Positions 10,089 through 18,182 of a stretch of 64,000 nt of DNA are shown here, in pieces. The stretch is from Chryseolinea serpens (lineage in GTDB: Bacteria > Bacteroidota > Bacteroidia > Cytophagales > Cyclobacteriaceae), in the NCBI RefSeq assembly GCF_900129725.1, contig NZ_FQWQ01000003.1, forward strand, positions 778,686 through 842,685, given 5' to 3'. Made by a program: the position numbers and the translations under genes. The notes under the pieces were generated by a model, which saw only the letters and a program-made list of their open reading frames with translations, had not been told where the DNA came from and searched no databases. Every line of letters starts with the position of its first letter. Within the stretch, counting starts at the first letter, position 1.

Positions 10089-10516
10089 GCCGGAGTGTAT
10101 TATTGGTCCCGTTGACGAATGCCCAGCAAGATGTTGCAGCGATCTTTTTTTTTCTTATGGCAATGGCCTTCATTTATTTTTCAACCGCCCGTTTGTTGAA
10201 AGTTTCCCGGTTTCTTAAGAATGCCCGGACCACAATGGGCGTTGTGGTAAAAACCAGTGCATATCCGTCAGACGAAGAAGGCTCGTTCTACTGCCCGGTC
10301 GTTCGCTTTCAGACCGACAAACAAGAATGGATAACTCAACGGGTTGGCAGCTTTATACCTCAGGCTCTTCCCGAGGGAGAGGAAATAGAAATTATGTACG
10401 ACCCCGAAGATTCGTCGCAAGTTGAAATTTACTCCCGCAGGCTAATATTCATACCAGTTGGTTGTCTTGCGTTTGGAGTTATGGTGTTTGTCATGATGCT
10501 TAGTGCTGTTAGCTAA
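10085..10516 (+). CDS. DUF3592-like membrane protein
   Basis: A 143-residue protein with transmembrane helices at about 15-35 and 118-140 around a central beta domain (TMGVVVKTSAYPSDEEGSFYCPVVRFQ ... GEEIEIMYDPEDSSQVEI). This layout matches the DUF3592 family. Function is unknown. It overlaps the DUF1080 gene by 4 bp, suggesting one operon. Confidence 0.75.
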   Translation: MSRSVLLVPLTNAQQDVAAIFFFLMAMAFIYFSTARLLKVSRFLKNARTTMGVVVKTSAYPSDEEGSFYCPVVRFQTDKQEWITQRVGSFIPQALPEGEEIEIMYDPEDSSQVEIYSRRLIFIPVGCLAFGVMVFVMMLSAVS

Positions 10517-10570
10517 CTCGCCAAAATGCACGCCTTCGAATTTTAATCTGGTAGGATTTTTCATTAGATA

Positions 10571-10629
10571 TCCGGGTACCCCGATATCGGGCTACCCGGA
10601 GTAAAAGCAACTCTGCAAGCGTGCGCCAC
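10571..10629. repeat. Hairpin repeat, copy 1 (TCCGGGTACC family)
   Basis: Near-perfect inverted repeat at 10571-10600 with arms TCCGGGTACCCCGAT and ATCGGGCTACCCGGA (one mismatch). It is followed by AAAAGCAAC and then GTGCGCCAC. The same arrangement recurs at 14991-15052, so hairpin and flank are one repeated element. There is no T-run, so it is not a typical terminator, although it lies between convergent genes. Confidence 0.7.
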
Positions 10630-10647
10630 GCGAACTTTTTTGATTTC

Positions 10648-11046
10648 CTATTGGCCTGCCACATTTTCGGCATAGGTTGCCGGGTACACTTTCCTGAACA
10701 TGAGGTAAGTAACGGTGACCATCACCAGCGCAAAAACGGCATCGCCCGTCGAAGCGAAATCAAACACCGCCAGTTTCGACCAGAAGGCAAAAATGATGTC
10801 AAAGAATATGCCTGCAAATACCCATTCCTTTAGTCGAAGCAATTTGCCGGGTATTAAAAGCACGGCGACGCCTAGAAATTTAGCAACGCCGAGTATGTAA
10901 ATGAAGTGCGCCGGATATCCCAGTGCCAACGTGACGTCCCATACAACAGGGTTTGTAGTAAGCTCAAAAAAACTGCTTGCACCAAACCACAACGCGGTCA
11001 GAGCGGTGCCTACCCAATAAATTGTTTTTGCTGTTTTCAAATTCAT
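10648..11046 (-). CDS. DoxX-like membrane protein
   Basis: A 132-residue integral membrane protein with four hydrophobic helices (about 7-27, 44-66, 72-92 and 98-116). The pattern TIYWVGTALTALWFGASS ... HFIYILGVAKFLGVAVLLIP is typical of the DoxX-like family found across Bacteroidota. The exact role is unknown; relatives are linked to redox or quinone chemistry. The ATG at 11046 was chosen because upstream in-frame sequence has no coding character. Confidence 0.82.
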   Translation of the reverse strand: MNLKTAKTIYWVGTALTALWFGASSFFELTTNPVVWDVTLALGYPAHFIYILGVAKFLGVAVLLIPGKLLRLKEWVFAGIFFDIIFAFWSKLAVFDFASTGDAVFALVMVTVTYLMFRKVYPATYAENVAGQ

Positions 11047-11197
11047 GATCTTCTTGGTTTTAATAAACAAAGGTTCTTTAAAACCAAAGAGCATCGAAGG
11101 GGCCGAAAGGTGAAGTGGACAAATTGCCCGGTGGAATAGACAGTGAGCTGCGTGAGTTAATCGTACACGTGGGGCAAGGATAGCAAAAGTGTTATTC

Positions 11198-12232
11198 CTA
11201 TTTTCTCCTTTTGGTTTGACCACTTCTGCCAATCGCTCCATAGTAAAACGTGAAGGCCTCAGCCTTGCCATCTTTCATCCGAAAAATCAGCCTGGCGAAA
11301 GGCTTGTATTTATCGGGAATAAATTCGCCATTGCCCTGATACAACAATCGGGTGCTGTCCGGTTTGCCATTTTCGATCCGCGTTCCCCACAGTTGGTCGC
11401 CATGCTTGTGGATGGTGAATTTGTCATTATGTTGACCGGCGTCATATTCGCCCCATTCCCCTGGATAACGGTCAATTTCATTTTTTGGGATAGGCAGATC
11501 TTTCACTACTACGGTTGGCTTGGTGGTCAATGATAAGGTTAAAAACCACTTCCCGAAAGCTGGATCTACCCCGGGTATTCTGGCGTTGAAGAGCGTACTA
11601 TCGACCAGCAGGACGTGCATAAAGATATAAAACGGAAATACCCACCTTCCCGCTTTTTCCTTTCTTTCCATAACGATAAGTACGATCAAGAGAGCGTAGA
11701 TCATGGCCCAGCTCACAAAAATAATGGTGGGAAATTCCATCTTAAAAAGATGGAACAGCACGCGGTCGGAAGCCGGTTGTATCATCGTGATCCCGGTACA
11801 AACCATGGCCCTGGCGTGGATGGCTACACGAGACCGGTTGGCGATGGCAATGAGGTAAAACGTCGACATCAGGATCGACCCATTCATCACCCCTAAGAAT
11901 GTCAACGCCTCTTCAGGAAACAGCAGTCCCTCATAGTGCATGACCTGCAGTATGGAAAGAACAAGCAAGGGCATAACCACAAAAGAGAATTTCCCGATCA
12001 GCCGGTGGGCTGCGAATTTCTTTTTTCTGATGAGGATCGGTTGCACGATCAACATCGCTATCCAAAGCGACATCATGACGCCATGAAAATGAAAAAGTGA
12101 AGCATGCCTGCTCGTGCCGGCGATCAATTCGGAAATATACCCGTGCCAAAATCCCAATAAAACAATCGCCCCCAATCCGAAAACATAATAGCCGGCCTTG
12201 TCGAAGTTGATTTTTGATATAACGTTGTTCAC
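11198..12232 (-). CDS. Multi-pass membrane protein with C-terminal beta domain
   Basis: A 344-residue protein. The first 235 residues contain about seven transmembrane helices with conserved-looking histidines (LFHFHGVMMSLW, FAAHRLIGKFSF, VAIHARAMV). The last 90 residues (from ERYPGEW-like IDRYPGEWGEYD to the Lys/Arg-rich end) resemble the small beta domain appended to some beta-lactamase-family proteins. No enzyme activity can be assigned. The only in-frame start next to the first helix is GTG at 12232. Confidence 0.65.
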   Translation of the reverse strand: MNNVISKINFDKAGYYVFGLGAIVLLGFWHGYISELIAGTSRHASLFHFHGVMMSLWIAMLIVQPILIRKKKFAAHRLIGKFSFVVMPLLVLSILQVMHYEGLLFPEEALTFLGVMNGSILMSTFYLIAIANRSRVAIHARAMVCTGITMIQPASDRVLFHLFKMEFPTIIFVSWAMIYALLIVLIVMERKEKAGRWVFPFYIFMHVLLVDSTLFNARIPGVDPAFGKWFLTLSLTTKPTVVVKDLPIPKNEIDRYPGEWGEYDAGQHNDKFTIHKHGDQLWGTRIENGKPDSTRLLYQGNGEFIPDKYKPFARLIFRMKDGKAEAFTFYYGAIGRSGQTKRRK

Positions 12233-12424
12233 GATGGTAATGAGGTTAAAAATTATTCATAGTTGAATAACAGAGCACTAAAGTCTCTGATTACTACTGC
12301 CGACTATTAGCCCGCGAGATAGTTTCTTAGACGCCTAAGTTGAAAAACACCGGCATCCCGATCATTGTAAAAAATCGTCATTTTTTTGACAGGCTCCCGG
12401 GAAGAAGGGGGTAAGCACTCCGCG

Positions 12425-13270
12425 TCACACCTTCTCCCGTAAATTCTCCACCACCCTGACCACGGCGCCCAACTGTGAATTCGAGGACTTCTTCAATTGA
12501 TCCAGCACGACTACCGAAATAAGCTTCGGCCAGAACAACCGCGAATTGACGTCGCCTGCTTTTGCTTCGATGGAAGTGATCTGCTCTCCCAATGCCTGTT
12601 GCAACGCCGGCGGCACATCCGGATCCTGCGACAGCGCCTTGAGCTTGATCAGTCCGGCCTGGAGCCGATGGTTCTGCAGGTCATCGATGGCATCGGTTAA
12701 TTTATAGGGCCAATGAATAGCCGTTTCGTTGGCAAACCCTGCCCAGTAAAATTTAGATTGCGCAAAATCCTTATCGTACGCACTGGACAACCCCATCAAA
12801 ATATAGAATACCGCAGCCTCATACTGCACCGAAGAGCCGGGTTTTAAGAGCAGGTGCTTTTTCGCCAGCTGCGATTCTTCGCGGGCCAGGCTGTCCCAAC
12901 CCTGCTCATACATGGTAATGGACCGCAGCGATAGCGCCAGGTACTTGACCGTAGCGTCGCCTTCTGCCGCGGCAAGGTCGGCCTCGGCAAACGCCATGGC
13001 AGGCTTTGCAGAAACCGTCCAGCCATACCCGAGAAGCAAATGTGCATACGCCGGATCCAGCGGCGCCAGCGAATCGGGCCGCTGGTTGTTATACAACTTT
13101 ACGGCAGGCCCAAGGGTCGTGCCCGAAGTGGCTTTATAGGTGCGATAGGTCAACCCGGAAACGGTATCTTCATAAAGCTCTCGCTGGGTCTTTTTCCCGG
13201 AACAGGCAAAAAATAAAACAAACAGTGTGAACAGCCACACCCGCCGCTGGGAGATCGTTGATGAATACAT
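12425..13270 (-). CDS. Putative lipoprotein with helical repeats
   Basis: A 281-residue protein with a lipoprotein signal (LFVLFFAC, Cys about residue 23), so it should be anchored to a membrane facing the periplasm. The mature part is Ala/Leu-rich and helical (e.g. YAHLLLGYGWTVSAKPAMAFAEADLAAAEG), reminiscent of TPR-like solenoids. No specific family is recognised. The ATG at 13270 begins the lipoprotein signal; in-frame sequence further upstream is poor. The gene is divergent from the DUF2911 gene. Confidence 0.7.
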   Translation of the reverse strand: MYSSTISQRRVWLFTLFVLFFACSGKKTQRELYEDTVSGLTYRTYKATSGTTLGPAVKLYNNQRPDSLAPLDPAYAHLLLGYGWTVSAKPAMAFAEADLAAAEGDATVKYLALSLRSITMYEQGWDSLAREESQLAKKHLLLKPGSSVQYEAAVFYILMGLSSAYDKDFAQSKFYWAGFANETAIHWPYKLTDAIDDLQNHRLQAGLIKLKALSQDPDVPPALQQALGEQITSIEAKAGDVNSRLFWPKLISVVVLDQLKKSSNSQLGAVVRVVENLREKV

Positions 13271-13399
13271 TCGCGCAAGATATAAAAACGCCGCTTTGAT
13301 CTGTATCCATCTTCCGGATCGGGAGGTATATTCCATCCTAACTCCGGGTAATCTTTGTGACCTTGGCCATCTTTTCACCCCGTGTCAGGATTCAATCCC

Positions 13400-13407
13400 T
13401 ATCTTTG
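13400..13407 (+). promoter_or_regulatory. Bacteroidota -7 element upstream of the DUF2911 gene
   Basis: TATCTTTG matches the TAnnTTTG consensus and lies 17 bp before the ATG at 13425. A clear -33 element is not visible. Confidence 0.5.
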
Positions 13408-13424
13408 GCAATAATGCAACGATC

Positions 13425-13964
13425 ATGAAAAAGAAAGTCTTCATCGGCATCATCCTCTTGGCAACCATTGCCGCCGGTTTCTTTATCTACCGCGCCACCC
13501 GACCCAGCCCTCCCGGATCCGCTGAGCTTACCGTCGGTGACCTGACGGTCTCTATATCCTACAACCGGCCATCCGTGCGCGGTCGCCTCATCTTCGGCCC
13601 CAAAGAACAAAAAGCCTTGCAACCCTATGGTGAATATTGGCGCCTCGGTGCCAACAAAGCCACTCAAATAACGCTTAGCAACAACGTTACCTTCAACGGT
13701 CAACCCGTCGAGGCGGGAACGTACAGAATGTACGCCATCCCCGGCCCCGACAGCTTCGAGATCATGCTAAACACCGAGCTCGGCAAATCCGGCGCCGAAA
13801 TGCCCGACCATCAATTCGACATTCTGCAAACAAAAGTTCCGGTCACCACCGCTTCCACAGCCGTAGAAAAATTCACGATTTCTATGACAGAAGTCCAACC
13901 AGGCATTGATGCCGTCTTCGAATGGAGCACCATCCGCTTTGTCATCCCTATACGCCCGCAGTAA
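13425..13964 (+). CDS. DUF2911 domain protein, membrane-anchored
   Basis: A 179-residue protein. The N-terminal helix (about 5-25) is a membrane anchor or signal. The rest matches DUF2911, with the hallmark ISYNRPSVRGRLIFG, YGEYWRLGANKATQI and GTYRMYAIPG segments. The family is widespread in Bacteroidota, is predicted to be periplasmic, and has no known activity. The start was set at the ATG that begins the anchor, just after a -7 element. Confidence 0.85.
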   Translation: MKKKVFIGIILLATIAAGFFIYRATRPSPPGSAELTVGDLTVSISYNRPSVRGRLIFGPKEQKALQPYGEYWRLGANKATQITLSNNVTFNGQPVEAGTYRMYAIPGPDSFEIMLNTELGKSGAEMPDHQFDILQTKVPVTTASTAVEKFTISMTEVQPGIDAVFEWSTIRFVIPIRPQ

Positions 13965-14143
13965 AAAGCGTATACCCTCATCCAGGTTCTCCAACGAACC
14001 TGCTCGGTTTCCCGCGAGTTGTTGCCCAGGAAACCGGCGAAAATGGAGAGGACGGCGGGTGGGAGAAATAGGTCCCAGATGTCTACCATTTATCTTAGTC
14101 TCACTATATTGGCGTTAAAGAATCAACGTACATCCTACGACTC

Positions 14144-14737
14144 ATGAACTTTGAACTGGCTGAGAAACTAGACACCCTCATCACTAGCAACAAATTGGAT
14201 GAAGCCATCACCCTGGCCGAAAAGGAACTTTGGGGTTTGCCGCAAACTCCTTTCCATGCCATCTTAGGCAAAGACCTGCTGCACCTTGTCGATCCCATGG
14301 CGAAATATTTGGATGCCTTCTATCAATGGATGAAACCAACGATTACCACCAAAGCCCTTTATGCCGAAATGAACGGCTTCACCATCAATCCCGATCTCTG
14401 GTATGTCGATGTCTTTGCCTACGACGAATACCAAGGCCTCGATGACTTGGACTGGCTCGCCGATGTTGAACTGGAAAACTCCACCGCGAACGACCCCTTC
14501 TTGCTCACCGGGTTTGAAGACTTGCAAGAGGCCTACGACGACTACATGGAAAAAGAAAAATATCATGACAAGCGACAACGCAGCGGCAGCGAAGTCTGCG
14601 AACTCATCATCATTCTCCGGCTCCAACAACTGATGCGAGAAGCCGTCAAGGCCGGAAAAGCCAAAGGCAAGACGTGGGTAAACGTGCCCCTGTTGGTGAC
14701 GGCACATGACTATGACCTTATATACAAAGCAACATGA
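14144..14737 (+). CDS. Hypothetical protein
   Basis: A 197-residue acidic soluble protein, mostly helical, with no signal peptide. It begins MNFELAEKLDTLITSNKLD and is rich in Trp, Tyr and Asp in the middle (NPDLWYVDVFAYDEYQGLDDLDWL). I do not recognise a family. Clean ATG start, good codon bias and length support a real gene. No operon partner is visible. Confidence 0.7.
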   Translation: MNFELAEKLDTLITSNKLDEAITLAEKELWGLPQTPFHAILGKDLLHLVDPMAKYLDAFYQWMKPTITTKALYAEMNGFTINPDLWYVDVFAYDEYQGLDDLDWLADVELENSTANDPFLLTGFEDLQEAYDDYMEKEKYHDKRQRSGSEVCELIIILRLQQLMREAVKAGKAKGKTWVNVPLLVTAHDYDLIYKAT

Positions 14738-14960
14738 CAAGGCACCGAATGCTTTATTTGAATGGCTAAATTATCCCCTTGCAAGTTCGTCGCGTAAGTC
14801 GGCAACGCGCCAGTTCTGCTGCTTTGGACGTGCTGATGATTTCCTCCGTCAAGTTAGCCTTCTTTCCCATTCTACGTGGGGGGGCATCCAGACTGACCCA
14901 GAAACAACGCCATGTCAACCCACGGCCTTTTCGGGATACTTTTTTCGCCCTTTTGAATTT

Positions 14961-14978
14961 AGTCCGCCTAGGCGGACT
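14961..14978. repeat. Perfect 18-bp palindrome
   Basis: AGTCCGCCTAGGCGGACT is its own reverse complement. It sits 13 bp before the second TCCGGGTACC hairpin in the gene-poor stretch 14738-15329. Similar palindromes occur as dispersed intergenic elements in Bacteroidota genomes. Confidence 0.6.
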
Positions 14979-14990
14979 TTCCATCATAAC

Positions 14991-15052
14991 TCCGGGTACC
15001 CCGATGCGATCAGGGTGCCCGGAGAAAAGCAACACAACAACCGTGCGCCACA
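14991..15052. repeat. Hairpin repeat, copy 2 (TCCGGGTACC family)
   Basis: TCCGGGTACCCCGAT at 14991 pairs, with a G-T wobble and one mismatch, with ATCAGGGTGCCCGGA ending at 15023. It is followed by AAAAGCAAC and GTGCGCCAC as in copy 1 at 10571. I find no credible gene in the remainder of 14738-15329. Confidence 0.65.
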
Positions 15053-15329
15053 TGCGCACGGAAATGGAGCGGTTAACTTTCATGGCGCATCCCCCGATGC
15101 GCCTGGATGCAGCGCACCGATTGCGTGCCAGATCGTGCGACGATCCAAGTTTTCATTTGGTGCGCTTTCTTGAGATGTGACGACGTAACCAAGGGAAGCT
15201 TTTGCAGCAACCGGCAAACATCTTTGCTGTCAACGCGTCGAAGGGCGTGCGCTGCGTCGCGTGGGTGTCGTATTATTTGCTTTAGGGACTTTTAGTGGGA
15301 AAAGAGCGTCGAGGAGGAGTGAGGGTAAA

Positions 15330-16088
15330 CTAGATAGCTCCGTAGGCCTTTAGGAGTTTGAGTAACTTTTCCAATTTTTCAGGATCCATAGAAGGGTCTA
15401 GGCTAATATTAACTTGAACTGACGATGGTGCGTGCTGTCTAATAGGCAGTTGAGGTGGAGGTGTGTTGTTTTCATTGTCATCATCACCATCAACATCGCC
15501 ACTGTTAGTGTCTTCTACATCATCGTTTTTATTATCTTGAGGCTTAGCGTCACTAGCGTTCTTTGAGGTCGGCTGGCTCACAAACTTAAAAGCGTCACCA
15601 TCAAGTTCCGCAAGACCACTATATTTTAGTGAACTGGTAAAAATTTGAACACATTCGTCCGCGGAGTCTGGGTGTACCTTGAGCTTTGCAGCCTGTTGTT
15701 TTAGTTTAGGGAAATTAACAGTATCTCCTTTAAAAGTCTCATAAAGTTGTTTGAAAAGTTTGGGCTTGAGGCAAGCGCTTTGAAGATGTGGGATAATTTC
15801 ATCTACGGGGGATGAAGCTATCTCCTTGCCAAGAGGGGTTGCTTCCATTTTGACATTGTCATCATTGAGTAAGCCAAATTGACGTAATGCAGATGCACGT
15901 ATCTTGCCATCTGGTCCATTATTATTAAATACCCCTGGTAGAATTATCGATTCGGGTTGAGGTGAGGTGTGAGTTTTTGAAACAATTTTCTTGTTGTACT
16001 CAATCGCCTTTTTTAAGTCTATTTTCGGAAATAGCGTACCGCCTTTTCTTCCTCCTTTGGGGGGTACACGTTTTGCTTGTTCAGTCAT
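15330..16088 (-). CDS. DUF5343-like protein, partner of the TIR protein
   Basis: A 252-residue protein whose order of elements matches DUF5343-type proteins. There is an N-terminal helical/winged part with RASALRQFGLLNDDN followed by ATPLGKEIASSP (about 65-94). A second winged-helix-like part, with LFKQLYETFKG and SSLKYSGLAEL, lies at about 110-162. A low-complexity acidic linker (about 175-212, Asp/Asn-rich) follows. The C-terminal beta-helix module VQVNISLDPSMDPEKLEKLL ends the protein. It begins inside the last codons of the TIR gene (ATGACTGA overlap, 8 bp), so the two are translationally coupled. Such domains are suspected to bind nucleic acid. Its role here, sensor or regulator of the TIR effector, is inferred. 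Confidence 0.7.
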   Translation of the reverse strand: MTEQAKRVPPKGGRKGGTLFPKIDLKKAIEYNKKIVSKTHTSPQPESIILPGVFNNNGPDGKIRASALRQFGLLNDDNVKMEATPLGKEIASSPVDEIIPHLQSACLKPKLFKQLYETFKGDTVNFPKLKQQAAKLKVHPDSADECVQIFTSSLKYSGLAELDGDAFKFVSQPTSKNASDAKPQDNKNDDVEDTNSGDVDGDDDNENNTPPPQLPIRQHAPSSVQVNISLDPSMDPEKLEKLLKLLKAYGAI

Positions 16089-17007
16089 CCGGAAGTGTTT
16101 TTATTGCAATGAGTAAATCTTGTAAGCCGTCTTTATACGATTTTGTGAAATCTGCGTATTTTTTATCTTTTATTAGAGGGGGTATCTCACAATCCGAAAG
16201 TTTGATCGGAAGAATCTTGACTTTTCTCTTTTCAATCTCGTTAATTAAGGCCGTATTCAATTCTTTTTGTACCCAAGAAGAATTAACCGAGGCGTCGCTC
16301 ATTGCTAACAAAAAGTAATCCGACTCAACTAGTCCCTGAGATATTTTTTCTGCAATTGAATCGCCCACCAAGATTCTCTGTTCATCTAGCCAAACCGAGA
16401 TTCCTGCTTTCGTCAAGTCTCCTGTTAATTGTCGAATAAATGGTTTGTCTTTTGAACTATGAGAAATGAAAGCAATAATTTTTTTTGAGTCCGTCTGGTG
16501 TCTTTTTTCCTTGATTGTCGACGCTTCTTCAATCAGATCTTCAATCAATAGCGATGGGTCAAGAACTTTATAACTTTTAGCCCATTTCAATAGAGGTGCC
16601 GTGTCCTTTGGGTTAAAATTCAATATTCCAACAACTGTGGCGGCTTTCCTTGTTGCAGCATCCACGCTATCACCTAAGTTAAGAAATTGTTTTAAGTGGA
16701 TCATAAGTGGAAGTCTTACAAGGGCCTCCTTGATAACAGCTTCTTTTTGAGCGCTTGACCCCTTATACGGATAGGCGCAATTAAGCGAAAAAGTGTCTCC
16801 AGCTAAATTTTGAATAATTTCAATAGTCAAGCAATTCTTCAAAATCTTGCCAGTGGTTCTAGGATCGATACCTGCAAACTGGCTAATTGATTTTACTGTT
16901 GGCAAGTTTAACCATGCAATTGCATCCAATGTTGGGAATATGAAATCAAGATTTACAGACTCAAACTTTAAAGAACTCGTTTTGGTTGTTTTTAACTTTT
17001 TGCTCAT
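16081..17007 (-). CDS. TIR-domain protein, candidate immune effector
   Basis: A 308-residue protein. The C-terminal TIR domain (about 175-305) shows the entry strand IIAFISHSSKDKPFIRQL, the ISVWLDEQRI segment, SDYFLLAMSDAS, and the catalytic-type glutamate E249 in SSWVQKEL. TIR domains with this Glu commonly process NAD. The N-terminal 170 residues look like two winged-helix units (e.g. PTVKSISQFAGIDPRTTGKIL) and may sense a trigger. The next gene overlaps by 8 bp. The AT-rich composition and the attC-like site just upstream suggest acquisition by transfer. The architecture differs from Thoeris ThsA/ThsB; a defence function is inferred, not shown. Confidence 0.85.
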   Translation of the reverse strand: MSKKLKTTKTSSLKFESVNLDFIFPTLDAIAWLNLPTVKSISQFAGIDPRTTGKILKNCLTIEIIQNLAGDTFSLNCAYPYKGSSAQKEAVIKEALVRLPLMIHLKQFLNLGDSVDAATRKAATVVGILNFNPKDTAPLLKWAKSYKVLDPSLLIEDLIEEASTIKEKRHQTDSKKIIAFISHSSKDKPFIRQLTGDLTKAGISVWLDEQRILVGDSIAEKISQGLVESDYFLLAMSDASVNSSWVQKELNTALINEIEKRKVKILPIKLSDCEIPPLIKDKKYADFTKSYKDGLQDLLIAIKTLPDD

Positions 17008-17033
17008 TGGTTCAACTTCTTAGGTTCTATCCG

Positions 17034-17106
17034 CTAACATCCGGCATAGGAGCTGCAGGAATAAGGCGAGTATTACCACACACTCTCCTTGCTTTACCTA
17101 AGTTAG
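17034..17106 (-). other. attC-like folded site upstream of the TIR gene
   Basis: Read on the minus strand, CTAAC and GTTAG form outer arms and AAGGAG with CTCC(T) form inner arms, separated by unpaired spacers over 73 bp. The outer GTTAGCG core lies 25 bp before the TIR start. This is the general layout of integron attC sites, but the inner pairing is short, so the call is tentative. Confidence 0.3.
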
Positions 17107-17160
17107 TATCGTTTGCCATAATATACAAGGAAAATTGGTGATCTTATTAGTCTTTCATCA

Positions 17161-17697
17161 TTAGATAAGACAAATTGCTTCATTGTGAGGGAACTCCACT
17201 ACCCGGCAAAATCCGAATCTACTCCGCTCCAAGTGATTAGTGCGGGGCTTATTTTGCTTAACAGTCTTTCCAGTAACGCAATTTTTTTCGTCTTTGTCCT
17301 TCAACAGTTCCTCCGTCAATTTCTTATTCTCCTCAGCAAGCCTTTTGTTTTCCGCTAACAGCGCGTCATTGAAACTGCAATTATGAAACGTTCCTCCATT
17401 ATTGGGTGCTATAGTTTCATAGTTGGTTTGGATATTATTTATGGTGACCTCATCATTATAATTCTTAGTCACATCCGTCGGAAACCCCAGCACCTTCCCA
17501 ATCCTTTCCAAAGTCAAATCCTCCACGTGTTCGCTTTGTTCGATCTTCGAGATGGCTTGCTGGCTGATGCCCAACGCTTCGGCCAGAGTGTCCTGTTTCA
17601 TTTGTCTCAGTTCGTGCAGGCGCATGATCGTGTGGCCGATGTGGGTTGTCTTTGTTAAATCCCGAGTTGTGAAAAACAACCCGGGCGGTTGTGCCAT
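17161..17697 (-). CDS. XRE-family helix-turn-helix regulator with shifted C-terminus
   Basis: A 178-residue DNA-binding protein. The HTH lies at about residues 24-72 (LRQMKQDTLAEALGISQQ then AISKIEQSEHVED), followed by a linker and a coiled coil (LLAENKRLAEENKKLTEELL, about 112-131). The last 40 residues do not look like the rest. If one base is removed from the seven-A run in the gene (plus-strand 17282-17288), the coiled coil continues as KDEKIALLERLLSK and stops at 17199, which fits this family. So the annotated end is probably the product of a homopolymer frameshift. It is divergent from the small gene at 17851 and may regulate it. Confidence 0.75.
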   Translation of the reverse strand: MAQPPGLFFTTRDLTKTTHIGHTIMRLHELRQMKQDTLAEALGISQQAISKIEQSEHVEDLTLERIGKVLGFPTDVTKNYNDEVTINNIQTNYETIAPNNGGTFHNCSFNDALLAENKRLAEENKKLTEELLKDKDEKNCVTGKTVKQNKPRTNHLERSRFGFCRVVEFPHNEAICLI

Positions 17698-17850
17698 GCG
17701 CTTTTTTGGGTTGTTTCTGGCCGTTCCTTTGTTTCATGCGTCGTTGTTGAGCAGCAGCGCTGGCAACGTCTTTTTGGTTTGAGCTTTTTCCGGCGCATTG
17801 GCATAGTCCGGTGTGTGGCATTGGAAAGATCAGCCAAAAAAAATACGGTT

Positions 17851-18108
17851 ATGGAATCATCGTTCAAGTTAACACCCGCGATCACGGAGGGCATGGTTCA
17901 CCTCTTCACCACCTACCCGCCCATGGCCTATCGCGACACTGTCATTGATATCTATCTTGGCTACCTCTCGCACGAACACGGCCACCGGCTCGTGAATTTC
18001 GACAGCATGGGTCACCAAATGTACCTGCTGCTCGACTTCCTGCGAATTGCCGCATCAGAAAACGGGGGAACCGGAAAGGATAAGGGGTGGAGAAATAGAA
18101 GCCGATAG
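17851..18108 (+). CDS. Small conserved-looking hypothetical protein
   Basis: An 85-residue soluble protein that opens MESSFKLTPAITEGMVHL and continues YPPMAYRDTVIDIYLGYLS. It resembles small Bacteroidota proteins found next to XRE regulators, but I cannot name the family. The last 15 residues (GGTGKDKGWRNRSR) look random and may be a frameshifted or truncated tail. The ATG at 17851 was chosen; upstream in-frame sequence is Arg/Cys-rich noise. It is divergent from the XRE gene. Confidence 0.55.
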   Translation: MESSFKLTPAITEGMVHLFTTYPPMAYRDTVIDIYLGYLSHEHGHRLVNFDSMGHQMYLLLDFLRIAASENGGTGKDKGWRNRSR

Positions 18109-18182
18109 ACTCCCGGCCATGGCGTTGCAGTTTGTGGCCTGTTTTAAATGGGTGATGAACTTGCCGTCAATCAAATTCAACG

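Noticed and set aside
14766-15083. 105-codon Arg/Lys-rich minus-strand frame
   Set aside because: It reads through the palindrome and hairpin repeat and has no protein-like pattern.
18058-18182. 41-codon minus-strand frame after the gene at 18183
   Set aside because: TTG start only, overlaps the end of the small gene at 17851 and has no recognisable family; not enough support.
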